From assembly GCA_905234505.1 (NCBI GenBank), contig CAJOIA010000015.1, positions 1-52,107 of the forward strand: a DNA stretch of 52,107 nt. The letters run 5' to 3'. Position numbers and translations under genes: made by a program. Below the pieces are notes generated by a model. It ran no database searches, had not been told where the DNA came from, and was given only the letters and a program-made list of their open reading frames with translations. This document shows, one piece after another, positions 52,069 through 52,107 of the stretch (the stretch's first letter is position 1; each line of letters begins with the position of its first letter). Origin of the DNA: an uncultured Selenomonadaceae bacterium (GTDB lineage Bacteria > Bacillota > Negativicutes > Selenomonadales > Selenomonadaceae).

Positions 52069-52107
52069 ATGGCTGATAACGATAATAAAAATTTAGTGCC
52101 GAGCGGC
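52069..52107 (+). CDS. Start of a further gene in the type I secretion operon (cut by window end)
   Basis: An ATG at 52069, three bases after the HlyD stop and behind GAGGGAG, opens a frame reading MADNDNKNLVPSG to the last base. Only 13 codons are visible, so no family can be named. Position suggests a secretion substrate, an outer-membrane partner or a regulator. Confidence 0.5.
   Translation, partial: MADNDNKNLVPSG

Overview
The window most likely comes from a diderm member of the Bacillota, class Negativicutes. Firmicute-type genes (PrkC kinase with PASTA repeats, PP2C phosphatase, FhaA-like FHA protein, ThyX, XpaC/TM2 protein, strong AGGAGG ribosome binding sites with many TTG and GTG starts) sit beside outer-membrane traits (HlyB/HlyD type I secretion, a heptose-kinase-like PfkB protein, type IV minor pilins). 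GC content is roughly 40-45 percent. The gene content is mostly chromosomal housekeeping. I see no integrase, transposase, phage gene or CRISPR array.

Layout. 1-1.8 kb: 3' part of mfd. 1.8-5.3 kb: a TRAP-type solute-binding lipoprotein paired with a membrane diguanylate cyclase. 5.4-12.2 kb: a minus-strand run of rsmB, rlmN and an FHA-phosphatase-kinase-rsgA signalling operon. 12.3-14.1 kb: a coiled-coil protein and an ABC exporter. 14.2-19.3 kb: folE2, an MgtC-like protein, a glucosaminidase, a secreted repeat protein, tmRNA and dnaB. 19.3-25.9 kb: an acyl-CoA synthetase, ruvB, fmt, def, an odd PfkB kinase and a DcuB-type carrier. 26.1-31.5 kb: grpE, dnaK (frame-disrupted), dnaJ and three membrane proteins. 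31.7-34.0 kb: rnhA and uvrC. 34.1-38.9 kb: a minus-strand operon of four pilin-like genes followed by a GrpE-like protein, a lidless Hsp70 and a membrane-anchored protein. 38.9-48.1 kb: plus-strand trpC, glycerate kinase, galE, DUF441, a NYN nuclease, thyX, rpe, a glycosyltransferase broken at a G9 tract, a PHP phosphatase and an XpaC/TM2 protein. 48.1-52.1 kb: tRNA-Thr, rpsU and a type I secretion ABC/HlyD pair running off the end.

Three signals go beyond ordinary annotation. First, four intergenic copies of a modular element of about 100-165 nt begin a few bases after a stop codon, always in the same orientation relative to the upstream gene. Each has three hairpins; the last has a conserved six-base loop, a varying but still paired stem, and in three copies a U-rich tail like a terminator. 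Second, the octamer CTGCGCGA (either strand) occurs about 62 times by eye, roughly once per 840 bp, where base composition predicts about one; this density resembles DNA uptake sequences. Third, a second Hsp70/GrpE-like pair lies downstream of the pilin-like genes in the same direction.

Two genes (dnaK and the glycosyltransferase) need a one-base correction to read through. The second break lies exactly in a G9 run and may be a phase-variation switch; the first may be a sequencing error.
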